From Flavobacteriaceae bacterium MAR_2010_188 (GTDB lineage: Bacteria; Bacteroidota; Bacteroidia; Flavobacteriales; Flavobacteriaceae): a DNA stretch of 64,000 nt. Every line of letters starts with the position of its first letter. Position 1 is the first letter of the stretch. Below, one piece after another: positions 55,813 through 64,000 of this stretch. Location: positions 1,426,001-1,490,000 of the forward strand of contig LT629302.1 of assembly GCA_900104375.1 (NCBI GenBank). Reading direction: 5' to 3'. Under the pieces are notes generated by a model, which saw only the letters and a program-made list of their open reading frames with translations, searched no databases and was not told where the DNA came from. A program made the translations under genes and the position numbers.

Positions 55813-57699
55813 TTAATCATCAATCAAGAAGCGTTTCTTATCCTTTGAGTTGAGTTGGGCGATTGCGCCCATTACTTTTAGATTATAGATACGCGAAATT
55901 ATGAACTGCGGATCGAGAGCAAATATCCTTTCCGGTCCATCGAGATAACTGACTTTTACAAAGTTATTATCAGTTGAAAAACAATATGCAATTCCTGGAT
56001 TGTCTATCATATCGATATCTAACCTAATGAGCAGCTCATTTTCTGCATTAAAAATACCTTGATAATTTATAGAAAACCTACCGTCAGATGAGGTGGTCAG
56101 GGTTAGATCAGCACCTTTAGCATTTGGAAATTCAATAATGGGTTTATGATTAAAGTCATAAATTGTCTGTTTATAATGAAACCAAGAAAATAGGTCCATC
56201 ATTTCTTCATCAAGTTTGAAATAATAGAGTTGGTCCACCGAAAGATTTCCATATTCATTATCTGTGTTTTTGATTTCGATATACGGAAAGGCTTCTTTTT
56301 TCCAATAGTAAAAGGTCGAATCGATATATCTTCTTTTTTCGCTATTATCTACCCCATGACTTAAAGTTGCGATGTAATTTTGGTCACTATTGAAAGCGAC
56401 GTTACTGATATCATAATCTTTTGAAGTATTAAATATGGTACGGTCCTTAAATATATCCTTGTTTGCATTATAGTGATGATAGGCCTCATTTTCTATTAGT
56501 GCGGATTTAGAGTTTGCTGAACCTAAAATCGAATATTTTCCGTCAGACGAAATTTCCAAATCTGTGATATAAGCTGTATAGCCGCTGAAGCCTTCCAACT
56601 TGATATCAACAGAGTCTATTTTTGCCTCATTGGAAAATTCATCTTGAGAAAGAAAATATAACCTAGGAAATGGCATGGCGGTTCCCGCAATTAAGTAAAT
56701 AGCTTGGTTGGTTGAAGGATTAAAATAAAAATCCTCTTTTTTAGCTAAGTAATCTCCAATTGGAATCGACTGATTGATTCTTTCAGCAATTTCTTTATAC
56801 CAGACATAGTATTCATTGTTTTGATCAGAATATTTCTCTTTTTTCTGAAAGTCAAATTCTAAATTTGGATTTTCAACATAAAAACCAAATCCACTATAGA
56901 ATACTTTTATTAGTTGCTCTGAAGCATCCTTTGTGGGCATATCCTTTTTTTCTGCAAAGTTATAGGCGTATTCTGCTAACCTCAACGATTTGGTCGGGTC
57001 TATAGAAAATTGAGCTTGGGAGTTAGCAATGTAAGTAGATAGTAACGCTTTGTTTTTTTGTCGTGTCGCATAAATTGATAATCCTATTGCAATCAACAGC
57101 AAAATACTTAGAACTGAAATCGCTGCATTTCGCAATCGAATGGTTCGTCGTTGTTGCCTCACCGCCTCACCTACCATGTCACCGACAGACTTTTTATGGA
57201 GAGTAGCGGCGATATGAACAATTTTGCCTTCAAAATCCCTGTTTTTGAGATTTTGGGTTTCCGTGGCTCCTACATTTCTAAAATCTGTATAAAGAGGTTC
57301 GCCAGCAAATGCGCCAGATAGATTTTTTGGAAGTGCGGTAGTCCGTTCCCAATCAAAATCGGAGGTAGATTCATCATAGAATATTTCACCGTCAGTTAAG
57401 GCAATTAGAAAATTGTCCATGGACTTGTGCTCTCGCCAATACTCTACTTCACGTTGGCACCATTTGGATTGGGCCGAAGCCGGCGACGCCATAAAAATAA
57501 AATATTCAGATTCATCTATACCTGTTCTTATTTTCTGCCCTAAATCTGCAGCCGCGGAGAGGTCATTAGAATCCCTAAAAATATCTAAAGCCCTTCTTTT
57601 AAAAGTGGGCTTGGCAAATTTCTCTAAGGTTTTTTCAAGATTGGCGCCTAAGTCGTCATCTTGCCGATGACTATAGGAAATAAAGGCATTATACTTCAT
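55813..57699 (-). CDS. TIR-domain protein with transmembrane helix and WD40-like C-terminus
   Basis: A 628-residue protein. Residues 1 to about 150 form a TIR domain of the TIR_2 type: YNAFISYSHRQDDDLG, RALDIFRDSNDLSAA, EYFIFMASPASAQSKWCQREVEYW. The glutamate in WCQRE (Glu84) occupies the place of the NADase catalytic residue of TIR enzymes. A basic stretch (RQQRRTIRLR) precedes one transmembrane helix at about 191-211. The rest (about 380 residues) contains WD40-like strands each ending in a turn such as SSDGKYSILGSANSKSALIE and NSDQNYIATLSHG. The TIR part is predicted to be cytoplasmic and the propeller outside. TIR-propeller proteins occur in Bacteroidota without assigned function; some bacterial TIR enzymes destroy NAD in phage defence. 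Confidence 0.88.
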   Translation of the reverse strand: MKYNAFISYSHRQDDDLGANLEKTLEKFAKPTFKRRALDIFRDSNDLSAAADLGQKIRTGIDESEYFIFMASPASAQSKWCQREVEYWREHKSMDNFLIALTDGEIFYDESTSDFDWERTTALPKNLSGAFAGEPLYTDFRNVGATETQNLKNRDFEGKIVHIAATLHKKSVGDMVGEAVRQQRRTIRLRNAAISVLSILLLIAIGLSIYATRQKNKALLSTYIANSQAQFSIDPTKSLRLAEYAYNFAEKKDMPTKDASEQLIKVFYSGFGFYVENPNLEFDFQKKEKYSDQNNEYYVWYKEIAERINQSIPIGDYLAKKEDFYFNPSTNQAIYLIAGTAMPFPRLYFLSQDEFSNEAKIDSVDIKLEGFSGYTAYITDLEISSDGKYSILGSANSKSALIENEAYHHYNANKDIFKDRTIFNTSKDYDISNVAFNSDQNYIATLSHGVDNSEKRRYIDSTFYYWKKEAFPYIEIKNTDNEYGNLSVDQLYYFKLDEEMMDLFSWFHYKQTIYDFNHKPIIEFPNAKGADLTLTTSSDGRFSINYQGIFNAENELLIRLDIDMIDNPGIAYCFSTDNNFVKVSYLDGPERIFALDPQFIISRIYNLKVMGAIAQLNSKDKKRFLIDD

Positions 57700-57878
57700 T
57701 TTCGAAAAGAGTGGTTCGTTGGTTAGTTATTCCACTGTAAATAAGTCAATTATAATGAAATGACATAATAATTGACTTGCTTAATTCGAAAAAGATATAG
57801 GCAGGGAAAACTTCAAAATAATTTGAAGAGAAATGACTTACAGGATATAAATTTTGTGAACGAATTTAAATACTCATA

Positions 57879-59153
57879 TTATGAAACAAAAAGCTTTCTA
57901 CCGCTCATCATTTCGTTTACTTTATCCGCGATTTTTTCAAGTTTATCTTCACCACTACGATTGGTAATTACCTCATCAATTAAGTTGACGATCATTGCCA
58001 TATCCGATTCTTTTAAACCTCTAGTAGTAATTGCTGCAGTACCAACTCTAATTCCTGAAGTAACAAAAGGCGATTTATCGTCAAAAGGCACCATGTTCTT
58101 ATTCACGGTAATATCGGCTTTCACTAATGCTTGCTCGGCGTCTTTACCGGTGATATCTTTATTTCTAAGATCGATAAGCATCATGTGGTTATCGGTCCCA
58201 CCAGAGATAATGTCGTAACCTCGCTCATTAAACGCTTTCGCCATAGCTTCAGCATTTTTCTTAACCTGAATAATATAATGTAGAAATTCATCGGTTAGCG
58301 CTTCACCAAAAGCAATTGCTTTCGCGGCGATTATATGCTCTAAAGGTCCACCTTGATTTCCTGGGAAAACGGCCGAATCCAATAAAGAAGACATCATTTT
58401 AAGATTTCCATTCTTTAGGGTTAGACCAAACGGATTTTCAAAATCGTTGCCGATCATAATCATTCCACCTCTAGGACCTCTAAGGGTTTTGTGGGTGGTA
58501 GTGGTAACAATATGGCAATGCGGTAAAGGATCATTTAAAATCCCTTTGGCGATAAGTCCAGCAGGATGAGAAATATCGGCCAACAATAAAGCATCAACAC
58601 TGTCTGCTATTTCGCGGAATCTTTTAAAATCGATATCCCTAGAATAAGCAGAAGCACCCGCGATAATCATTTGAGGTTTCTCGCGTTCTGCTATAGTTTG
58701 AATATTATCGTAATTTAAAACACCAGTTTCTTTTTCAACTCCATAAAAAGAAGGATTAAAAAGCTTGCCAGAAAAATTGACGGGAGACCCGTGGGTGAGG
58801 TGACCTCCATGCGAAAGGTCAAAACCTAATATTTTATCACCAGGATTTAAGCAGGCAGCATAAACTGCAGTATTTGCTTGGCTTCCTGAATGTGGCTGGA
58901 CATTCGCCCAAGATGCGCCAAATAGCGTTTTAGCTCTGTCGATAGCAATCTGCTCAACTTCATCTACGACTTCGCAACCACCATAGTATCTTTTTCCCGG
59001 ATAACCTTCAGCATATTTGTTGGTCAAAACGGAGCCTGCAGCTTCCATCACTTGCTCGCTCACAAAATTTTCTGAAGCTATCAGTTCTAATCCACTTAGT
59101 TGGCGTTGTTTTTCGGCTTCAATTAATTCAAAAATTTGCTCGTCTCTTTGCAT
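57879..59153 (-). CDS. glyA: serine hydroxymethyltransferase
   Basis: A 424-residue PLP enzyme converting serine and tetrahydrofolate to glycine and 5,10-methylene-tetrahydrofolate. Motifs: [37 protein letters not shown] (in [15 protein letters not shown]), and the PLP-binding lysine in [15 protein letters not shown]. The start is taken at 59153 ([10 protein letters not shown]). An upstream in-frame Met at 59195 would place the start before the promoter -7 box at 59178-59185 and adds a non-homologous hydrophobic stretch. It is monocistronic, divergent from fahA. It supplies the one-carbon units used by PanB and other enzymes. Confidence 0.97.
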   Translation of the reverse strand: MQRDEQIFELIEAEKQRQLSGLELIASENFVSEQVMEAAGSVLTNKYAEGYPGKRYYGGCEVVDEVEQIAIDRAKTLFGASWANVQPHSGSQANTAVYAACLNPGDKILGFDLSHGGHLTHGSPVNFSGKLFNPSFYGVEKETGVLNYDNIQTIAEREKPQMIIAGASAYSRDIDFKRFREIADSVDALLLADISHPAGLIAKGILNDPLPHCHIVTTTTHKTLRGPRGGMIMIGNDFENPFGLTLKNGNLKMMSSLLDSAVFPGNQGGPLEHIIAAKAIAFGEALTDEFLHYIIQVKKNAEAMAKAFNERGYDIISGGTDNHMMLIDLRNKDITGKDAEQALVKADITVNKNMVPFDDKSPFVTSGIRVGTAAITTRGLKESDMAMIVNLIDEVITNRSGEDKLEKIADKVNEMMSGRKLFVS

Positions 59154-59177
59154 GTTGCAGGTTTTTAAAATTTTTTT

Positions 59178-59185
59178 CAAAAATA
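59178..59185 (-). promoter_or_regulatory. -7 box of glyA
   Basis: The minus strand reads TATTTTTG, a perfect TAnnTTTG, 25 bases upstream of the chosen glyA start. It excludes the longer reading frame as the main product. The rest of the spacer to 59453 shows no gene. Confidence 0.55.
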
Positions 59186-59410
59186 AGGATAACAAAAATC
59201 AATCTATCATTACATGGTATTAAAACCGTCCTGAGTTATTAATTTTTTTGAACAATATTTAAAGTAAATGGACAAAAAAATTTTAGTGTTAAAGTCTTTC
59301 TATACTGTAAATAATTATGTTTGTTTTGACAGCAGAAATTATTAATGATAAATATTGCTAACCTATTTTAAATATTTTGCTCAGCATATTTCATACTGAA
59401 AAAATTTGTG

Positions 59411-59418
59411 TAGGTTTG
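59411..59418 (+). promoter_or_regulatory. -7 box of fahA
   Basis: TAGGTTTG is a perfect -7 match, 36 bases before the fahA ATG. A -33 TTG at the expected spacing is not seen. Confidence 0.5.
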
Positions 59419-59453
59419 AAAGGATTAAACTAACAATCAAATAACAAAAACAC

Positions 59454-60746
59454 ATGCCTTTATCTGCTAATAATCCTGATCGAACATCGTGGTTGCACGT
59501 CGGAAAAAATTCTGACTTCCCAATACAGAACATACCTTTTGGTGTGTTTCTTACGCGAGATGATATAATTACTATAGGAACTAGAATCGGTGATACGGCG
59601 ATAGACCTTGGTGCTCTACATCAGCTTGGCTACTTTGAAAATATTCCGTTAACCGATGATATCTTTTTACAAGATACCTTAAATGATTTTATCGCTGATG
59701 GGCGCAAAACTTGGAGATTGGTCAGGAATCGAATCGCCGAAATATTTGATAGTAAAAACACTACCTTAAAGGATAACATTCCTCATAAAGAGCGCATCTG
59801 TTTTAGGCTAGATGAAATCGAGATGCAATTACCAGTGCAGATTGGTGATTATACCGATTTTTATTCGAGTTTAGAGCACGCAACCAATGTTGGCAGCATG
59901 TTTAGGGACCCAGACAATGCGCTGCTTCCTAACTGGCTTCATATTCCTGTGGGCTATCATGGGCGAAGTTCGTCCATTATTCCATCTGGTATTCCGATTC
60001 ATCGCCCAAAAGGACAGACCTTGCCAGAAGATTCTGAAGTCCCGGTTTTTGGACCTTCAAAATTGTTGGATTTTGAATTAGAGATGGCCTTTATAACCAC
60101 GGATGCAAATGATTTGGGAGAACCGATTCCGGTTAACGAAGCCGAAGAATATATCTTTGGCTTGGTATTGTTGAATGATTGGAGCGCAAGGGATATTCAG
60201 AAATGGGAATATATTCCTCTTGGACCATTCTTGGCGAAGAATTTTGCTTCATCAATTTCTCCTTGGATTGTAACTTTGGACGCTTTAGAACCCTTTAAAG
60301 TTGAAAGTCCTAAACCATTGAAAGCACAGTTACCTTACTTACAATGTAAAGGAAAGAAGAGCTACGACATAAATCTAGAAGTTTCGGTTAAACCTGAAGG
60401 TGCTAAAGAAACAATCGTAAGTCGTTCTAATTTTAAATATATGTACTGGAATATGTCCCAACAGCTAGCACATCACACCGTAAATGGATGTCCGGTTAAT
60501 TCTGGAGATATGATGGGAAGCGGAACAATTTCGGGACCAACTCCAGATTCTTATGGGTCTATGTTAGAGTTGACCTGGAGAGGTGAAAAACCACTTATGA
60601 TGAAAAACGGCACAGAACGTAAATTTATCCAGGACAATGACACCGTAATTATGCGTGGACATTGTGAGAAAGACGGCACCAGGATTGGTTTTGGCGAAGT
60701 CTCTAACCAAATTTTGCCTGTTTTTGAAGCTAAAAAGAAAAAGTAG
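59454..60746 (+). CDS. fahA: fumarylacetoacetase
   Basis: A 430-residue enzyme that splits fumarylacetoacetate to fumarate and acetoacetate, the last step of tyrosine and homogentisate breakdown. N-terminal SH3-like domain (FPIQNIPFGVFLTRDDI), then the metal-binding core: DYTDFYSSLEHATNVGSMFR, PVGYHGRSSSIIPSG, LDFELEMAFI, LLNDWSARDIQKWEYIPLGPF and NGCPVNSGDMMGSGTISGP. Length and motifs match the eukaryote-like FAH family well. The other genes of the pathway (hmgA, hppD) are not in the window. A strong terminator follows. Confidence 0.96.
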   Translation: MPLSANNPDRTSWLHVGKNSDFPIQNIPFGVFLTRDDIITIGTRIGDTAIDLGALHQLGYFENIPLTDDIFLQDTLNDFIADGRKTWRLVRNRIAEIFDSKNTTLKDNIPHKERICFRLDEIEMQLPVQIGDYTDFYSSLEHATNVGSMFRDPDNALLPNWLHIPVGYHGRSSSIIPSGIPIHRPKGQTLPEDSEVPVFGPSKLLDFELEMAFITTDANDLGEPIPVNEAEEYIFGLVLLNDWSARDIQKWEYIPLGPFLAKNFASSISPWIVTLDALEPFKVESPKPLKAQLPYLQCKGKKSYDINLEVSVKPEGAKETIVSRSNFKYMYWNMSQQLAHHTVNGCPVNSGDMMGSGTISGPTPDSYGSMLELTWRGEKPLMMKNGTERKFIQDNDTVIMRGHCEKDGTRIGFGEVSNQILPVFEAKKKK

Positions 60747-60770
60747 CATTAAATTGCCATTCATATAGTT

Positions 60771-60803
60771 AGCCCTCAAATATTTTATTTGGGGGCTATT
60801 TTA
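60771..60803 (+). terminator. intrinsic terminator of fahA
   Basis: AGCCCTCAAATA and TATTTGGGGGCT form a 12-base stem with one T-G wobble and a TTT loop, followed by ATTTTATT. It begins 25 bases after the fahA stop codon. Confidence 0.88.
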
Positions 60804-60860
60804 TTAATATTTGGCATTATACTTGGATTTTGTAATGTTCCTAACATTAAACCTATGCCT

Positions 60861-62039
60861 ATGAGACCACTTCTACTCTCTACAGTAATTCTTCTGTTAA
60901 TCGTTTCTTGTAGCGGAAGAAAAAATTTAGAACGCAATTTAAATAGTGGCAACTATGATTATACTATTAATGAAGCATTGGACCGTCTTCGCAATAATAA
61001 GGAAGCCAAGCGTAAACAAGATTTTATCGCAATTTTAGCGGATGCATTTATTAAAGGTGAAGAAAATGATTTAGCAGATATAAAGCATCTTAAAGTGGAT
61101 GGTAATCCTGAGAATTACAGGATTATATACGAAACCTATAGCAATCTAAATAATCGTCAAATAGCGATTCGAGAGGTCCTTCCGCTGCAATATCAAGGAA
61201 AATCCCTAGAACTTCGGTTTAAGAATTACGATTTACCAATTGTAGATTATAAAAATAAGACCTCATTCTATCTTTATGAGAAAGGCTTAAAAATGCTGAA
61301 CAGCAATGATAAGTCAGTGCTTAGGGAAGCTTACAACACGTTTAAATATGTAGATAATATATATCCTAACTTCAAAGATGTGCGTCGAGTAATGGATGAT
61401 GCCTATTCCCGTGGAACTGATTATGTTTTGGTGAATATTAAGAATGATACTTTTCAAATTATTCCACAACGCTTAGAAAGTGACCTTCTAAATTTTGACA
61501 CTTATGGACTCGATGAATTTTGGACCGTCTATCATGGACAGAGAAATCCACAGATAAATTATGATTACAGTCTGCAATTATTATTGAGACGAATAAATAT
61601 TTCACCAGAAAGAATAACTCAAAGGGAATATTTGAGGGAGAACGATTTGGTAGATGGCTGGGAATACAAATTAGACAGAAACGGAAATGTAATGAAGTAC
61701 AGTCTTGGGAATGACATTAAAGTGGACAAAATCATTAGGGCAAGAGCGAGGGTTACAGAATATGAACAATTAAAATCGACCCAAATAATCGCGAACGTAG
61801 ATTATTACAACGACAGCACCAATACAATTATAAAGTCTTATCCTATAGAAAGCGAATTTATCTTTCGCCACATCTTTGCAACGTTTAAAGGAGACCAACG
61901 CGCATTGAGCATAGAAGACAGAGAATTGGTCCGCAACCGAGAAGTTTACTTCCCCTCTAACGAACAAATGGTTTTTGATACCGGAGAAGATTTAAAATTG
62001 AAATTTAAGAACATCGTAAAATCGCATAGGTTTAGATAA
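60861..62039 (+). CDS. helical lipoprotein of unknown function
   Basis: A 392-residue lipoprotein starting MRPLLLSTVILLLIVSC with lipobox IVSC, then SGRKNLERNLNSGNYDYTINEAL. An ATG two codons earlier is also possible. A longer frame back to a TTG at 60789 would begin inside the fahA terminator and is rejected. The mature part is helical at first (NYDYTINEALDRLRNNKEAKRKQDFIAILA, tetratricopeptide-like). A second TPR-like hairpin follows (DKSVLREAYNTFKYVDNIYPNFKDVRRVMDDA), then a mixed region. The function is unknown; such lipoproteins are common in Flavobacteriaceae. Confidence 0.7.
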   Translation: MRPLLLSTVILLLIVSCSGRKNLERNLNSGNYDYTINEALDRLRNNKEAKRKQDFIAILADAFIKGEENDLADIKHLKVDGNPENYRIIYETYSNLNNRQIAIREVLPLQYQGKSLELRFKNYDLPIVDYKNKTSFYLYEKGLKMLNSNDKSVLREAYNTFKYVDNIYPNFKDVRRVMDDAYSRGTDYVLVNIKNDTFQIIPQRLESDLLNFDTYGLDEFWTVYHGQRNPQINYDYSLQLLLRRINISPERITQREYLRENDLVDGWEYKLDRNGNVMKYSLGNDIKVDKIIRARARVTEYEQLKSTQIIANVDYYNDSTNTIIKSYPIESEFIFRHIFATFKGDQRALSIEDRELVRNREVYFPSNEQMVFDTGEDLKLKFKNIVKSHRFR

Positions 62040-62042
62040 AAG

Positions 62043-62075
62043 AAAAAGCCTTCCCTTTAATTTGGAAGGCTTTTT
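62043..62075. terminator. bidirectional terminator between lipoprotein and ytxJ genes
   Basis: AAAAAGCCTTCC and GGAAGGCTTTTT make a perfect 12-base stem with a 9-base loop; T-runs flank both sides, so it can end both convergent transcripts (stops at 62039 and 62083). Confidence 0.92.
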
Positions 62076-62082
62076 TTATTTT

Positions 62083-62472
62083 TTAAACCAACTCTTCTAA
62101 TTTTATATCATTGATGCCACCATGTGAATCGTGAGCAACAACTTCTCCATTCTTAACCACAATTAGCTGAGGTGACTCATGTCTAACGTCGAACATTTTA
62201 CTAATTTCTGCACTGATATCCCTTTTATTCAACAAGTCGAGGTAATACAAATCTGCCTCTTCTTTGTCAAATTTATAATTAGCAACGAATTGATTCATCA
62301 CCATTCTCGAAATTCCACAACGTGTGGAATGCTTAAAGATAATTTGTGGTCTTTCGGCTGAAGATTCCTTAATAGAATCTAGTTGAAGGTTTGAATTTAA
62401 ATCTATCCAAGGCAAGTCAGTTCTAGACTTTTTCTCATTAGAACTTCCAAAAACATTATTAAATAATCCCAT
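62083..62472 (-). CDS. ytxJ: bacillithiol system redox-active protein YtxJ
   Basis: A 129-residue thioredoxin-fold protein. The active-site cysteine is in IIFKHSTRCGISRMV (Cys52), the monothiol bacilliredoxin-like motif of the YtxJ family, followed by LYYLDLLNKRDISAEISKMFDVRHESPQLIVVKNGEVV with the cis-proline. The family's role is to reduce bacillithiol mixed disulfides on proteins. This implies that the organism uses bacillithiol rather than glutathione. It ends at the shared terminator. Confidence 0.92.
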   Translation of the reverse strand: MGLFNNVFGSSNEKKSRTDLPWIDLNSNLQLDSIKESSAERPQIIFKHSTRCGISRMVMNQFVANYKFDKEEADLYYLDLLNKRDISAEISKMFDVRHESPQLIVVKNGEVVAHDSHGGINDIKLEELV

Positions 62473-62551
62473 TTCTTTTTTGTTTAAAGTCAGTTTTCAA
62501 TTTATAAAACTGCTATTGATACTAAGTCGTGATTCATTTACATACTTACAT

Positions 62552-62614
62552 CTGACGTAAAGTCAGAATACCACTGGCTTTACAAGACATTTTGTCTTCT
62601 AAAATTTAGTGGTA
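62552..62614. promoter_or_regulatory. nested dyads upstream of clpB
   Basis: CTGACGTAAAGTCAG (62552-62566) is an inverted repeat with CTGA/TCAG ends. AAGACATTTTGTCTT (62584-62598) is a perfect dyad with core GACA-N3-TGTC. Around the latter lie TACCACT (62569-62575) and AGTGGTA (62608-62614), an inverted pair centred on the same point. The GACA dyad is centred about 68 bases before the clpB start. Order and spacing of the two dyad types match those before dnaK. Confidence 0.5.
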
Positions 62615-62658
62615 AGATTGTTGAAATATACGCTTTGCACTGTAAATCCAATAATCCA

Positions 62659-64000
62659 ATGAATCTAAATAATTATACAATAAAATCACAAGAGGCCATT
62701 CAGCTTGCGCAACAGATTGCTCAAGGTTATGGTCAGCAGCAAATAGAGAATGAGCATATCTTCAAGGCAATTTTTGAAGTTGATGAAAACGTATTGCCTT
62801 TTATCCTTAAGAAATTAAACATTAATGTATCGTTAATTCAACAAGCTTTAGACAAGCAAATTGAAAGTTTTCCGAAGGTTGAAGGTGGTGACATAATGAT
62901 TTCTAGGGAAGCAGGTAAAACCTTAAACGAAGCGGCGATTATTGCTAAGGACATGAAGGACGACTATGTTTCTATCGAGCATTTAATTCTTGCAATCTTC
63001 AAATCAAAAAGTAAGATTGCCCAGATGATCAAAGATCAGGGTGTTTCAGAAAAAGATTTAAAATCGGCAATTAATGAACTGCGTGGCGGTCAAAATGTTT
63101 CATCCCAAAGTCAAGAAGACACATATAATAGCCTAAATAAATACGCCAAAAACTTAAATCAGTTGGCCAAGGATGGCAAACTAGATCCTGTTATTGGTAG
63201 GGATGAAGAAATTAGAAGAATTCTACAGATTTTATCGAGAAGAACAAAGAATAATCCAATCCTTGTCGGTGAGCCAGGTACCGGAAAGACTGCTATTGCA
63301 GAGGGACTTGCACATAGAATCGTAGATGGTGATATCCCAGAAAATCTAAAAGAAAAACAAATTTTCGCCCTCGATATGGGTGCGTTGATTGCTGGTGCTA
63401 AGTATAAAGGTGAATTTGAAGAACGTCTTAAGGCGGTCATTAAAGAGGTTACTGAAAGTGAAGGAGACATCGTTCTATTTATTGATGAAATCCACACACT
63501 TGTTGGCGCTGGTGGCGGTCAAGGCGCAATGGATGCGGCTAATATTTTAAAACCTGCACTTGCAAGGGGCGAGCTTAGAGCGATTGGTGCAACCACTTTG
63601 GACGAATATCAAAAGTATTTCGAAAAGGACAAGGCTTTAGAAAGACGTTTCCAAAAAGTAATCGTTGATGAGCCAGATACCGAAAGCGCTATCTCTATTC
63701 TTCGGGGAATTAAGGAAAAATATGAAAATCACCATAAGGTCCGAATCAAAGATGAAGCGATTATCGCCGCGGTCGAACTTTCGGAGCGCTACATAACCAA
63801 TCGTTTTTTACCTGATAAAGCTATTGATCTTATGGACGAAGCGGCTTCAAAACTAAGGATGGAAATCAATTCTAAACCTGAAGAGTTAGACGTTTTGGAC
63901 AGAAAGATTATGCAGCTCGAGATTGAAATTGAAGCGATTAAACGTGAAAAAGACGAATCTAAGTTGAAGAATCTACGTTCTGACTTAGCGAATTTCAAAG
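62659..64000 (+). CDS. clpB: ATP-dependent disaggregase ClpB, N-terminal part (3' truncated)
   Basis: The first 447 codons of an Hsp100 disaggregase; the window ends inside the gene. The N domain has two Clp-N repeats ([41 protein letters not shown]). The first AAA+ module has Walker [41 protein letters not shown], Walker [16 protein letters not shown] and [11 protein letters not shown]. The middle coiled-coil domain begins at about residue 400 ([21 protein letters not shown]). The start is fixed by the N-terminal helix [13 protein letters not shown]. ClpB works with DnaK to dissolve aggregates; the two share upstream dyads here. Confidence 0.97.
   Translation, partial: MNLNNYTIKSQEAIQLAQQIAQGYGQQQIENEHIFKAIFEVDENVLPFILKKLNINVSLIQQALDKQIESFPKVEGGDIMISREAGKTLNEAAIIAKDMKDDYVSIEHLILAIFKSKSKIAQMIKDQGVSEKDLKSAINELRGGQNVSSQSQEDTYNSLNKYAKNLNQLAKDGKLDPVIGRDEEIRRILQILSRRTKNNPILVGEPGTGKTAIAEGLAHRIVDGDIPENLKEKQIFALDMGALIAGAKYKGEFEERLKAVIKEVTESEGDIVLFIDEIHTLVGAGGGQGAMDAANILKPALARGELRAIGATTLDEYQKYFEKDKALERRFQKVIVDEPDTESAISILRGIKEKYENHHKVRIKDEAIIAAVELSERYITNRFLPDKAIDLMDEAASKLRMEINSKPEELDVLDRKIMQLEIEIEAIKREKDESKLKNLRSDLANFK

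Noticed and set aside
55131-57699. A complete anti-phage defence system
   Set aside because: Only one TIR protein and one SET protein are seen; there are no STAND, nuclease, cyclase or other defence partners and no mobile-element signs, so the evidence supports only a candidate.
59154-59195. A longer glyA frame with an extra 14 residues
   Set aside because: The segment spans the -7 box and is not like the conserved N-terminus of the enzyme, which starts [10 protein letters not shown].
60789-60860. An N-terminal extension of the helical lipoprotein from a TTG start
   Set aside because: The codons lie within the fahA terminator stem and loop; the lipoprotein signal begins at 60855 or 60861.

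Overview
The window looks like chromosomal DNA of a free-living member of the Bacteroidota, most likely a marine-type Flavobacteriaceae. Support: AT-rich DNA; several promoters of the Bacteroidota form TAnnTTTG with a -33 TTG; a TonB-dependent receptor with an N-terminal carboxypeptidase-regulatory domain; a giant secreted protein with a type IX secretion (T9SS) sorting domain; a bacillithiol-linked YtxJ protein; a flavobacterial-type M23 peptidase tail; and many short SPII lipoproteins. The genus cannot be named from this sequence alone. Nothing resembles a prophage, insertion sequence, integron or CRISPR array.

Layout. 1-6.1 kb: 3' end of an M23 peptidase, a TonB receptor, a small lipoprotein and two exported proteins. 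6.1-10 kb (minus): nitronate monooxygenase, a lipocalin-like lipoprotein and dnaK. 10-11.7 kb: panB and an RluA pseudouridine synthase, separated by a heptamer tandem repeat. 11.7-15.3 kb (minus): 5-oxoprolinase genes pxpC, pxpB, pxpA with an Nramp-like transporter. 15.4-16.7 kb: a translationally coupled PAS protein and metallo-beta-lactamase-fold hydrolase. 16.7-25.2 kb: yifB/comM, a DASS transporter, and a tight minus-strand operon pabB-tilS-ade-yheT. 25.2-33.2 kb: a large exported protein, a DEAD-box-like helicase, an ExbB/MotA-like protein, a LytS/LytTR two-component pair and lpdA.

33.4-42.7 kb is dominated by one 3105-residue secreted protein. It contains 26 near-identical 267-bp (89-residue) repeats and carries a higher-order 1602-bp periodicity. 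43-50.7 kb: NhaC antiporter, ankyrin protein, DUF2007 protein, ABC-F ATPase, thioredoxin-like lipoprotein, transaldolase-like enzyme, SDR enzyme and the SRP RNA gene. 50.7-55.7 kb: glutaminyl cyclase, thioesterase, a gene broken by one nonsense codon, a beta-helix lipoprotein, a membrane protein and a SET-domain protein. 55.8-64 kb: a TIR-transmembrane-WD40-like protein, glyA, fahA, a lipoprotein, ytxJ and the 5' part of clpB.

Most of the window is ordinary core metabolism and stress response. The best leads are: the higher-order repeat in the giant adhesin-like gene; a shared two-dyad element upstream of dnaK and clpB; an Nramp-family transporter lacking the canonical metal-binding motifs inside an oxoprolinase operon; an ABC-F protein with exactly one degenerate composite ATP site; a TIR-TM-propeller protein next to a SET-domain protein; and a PAS/MBL coupled pair.
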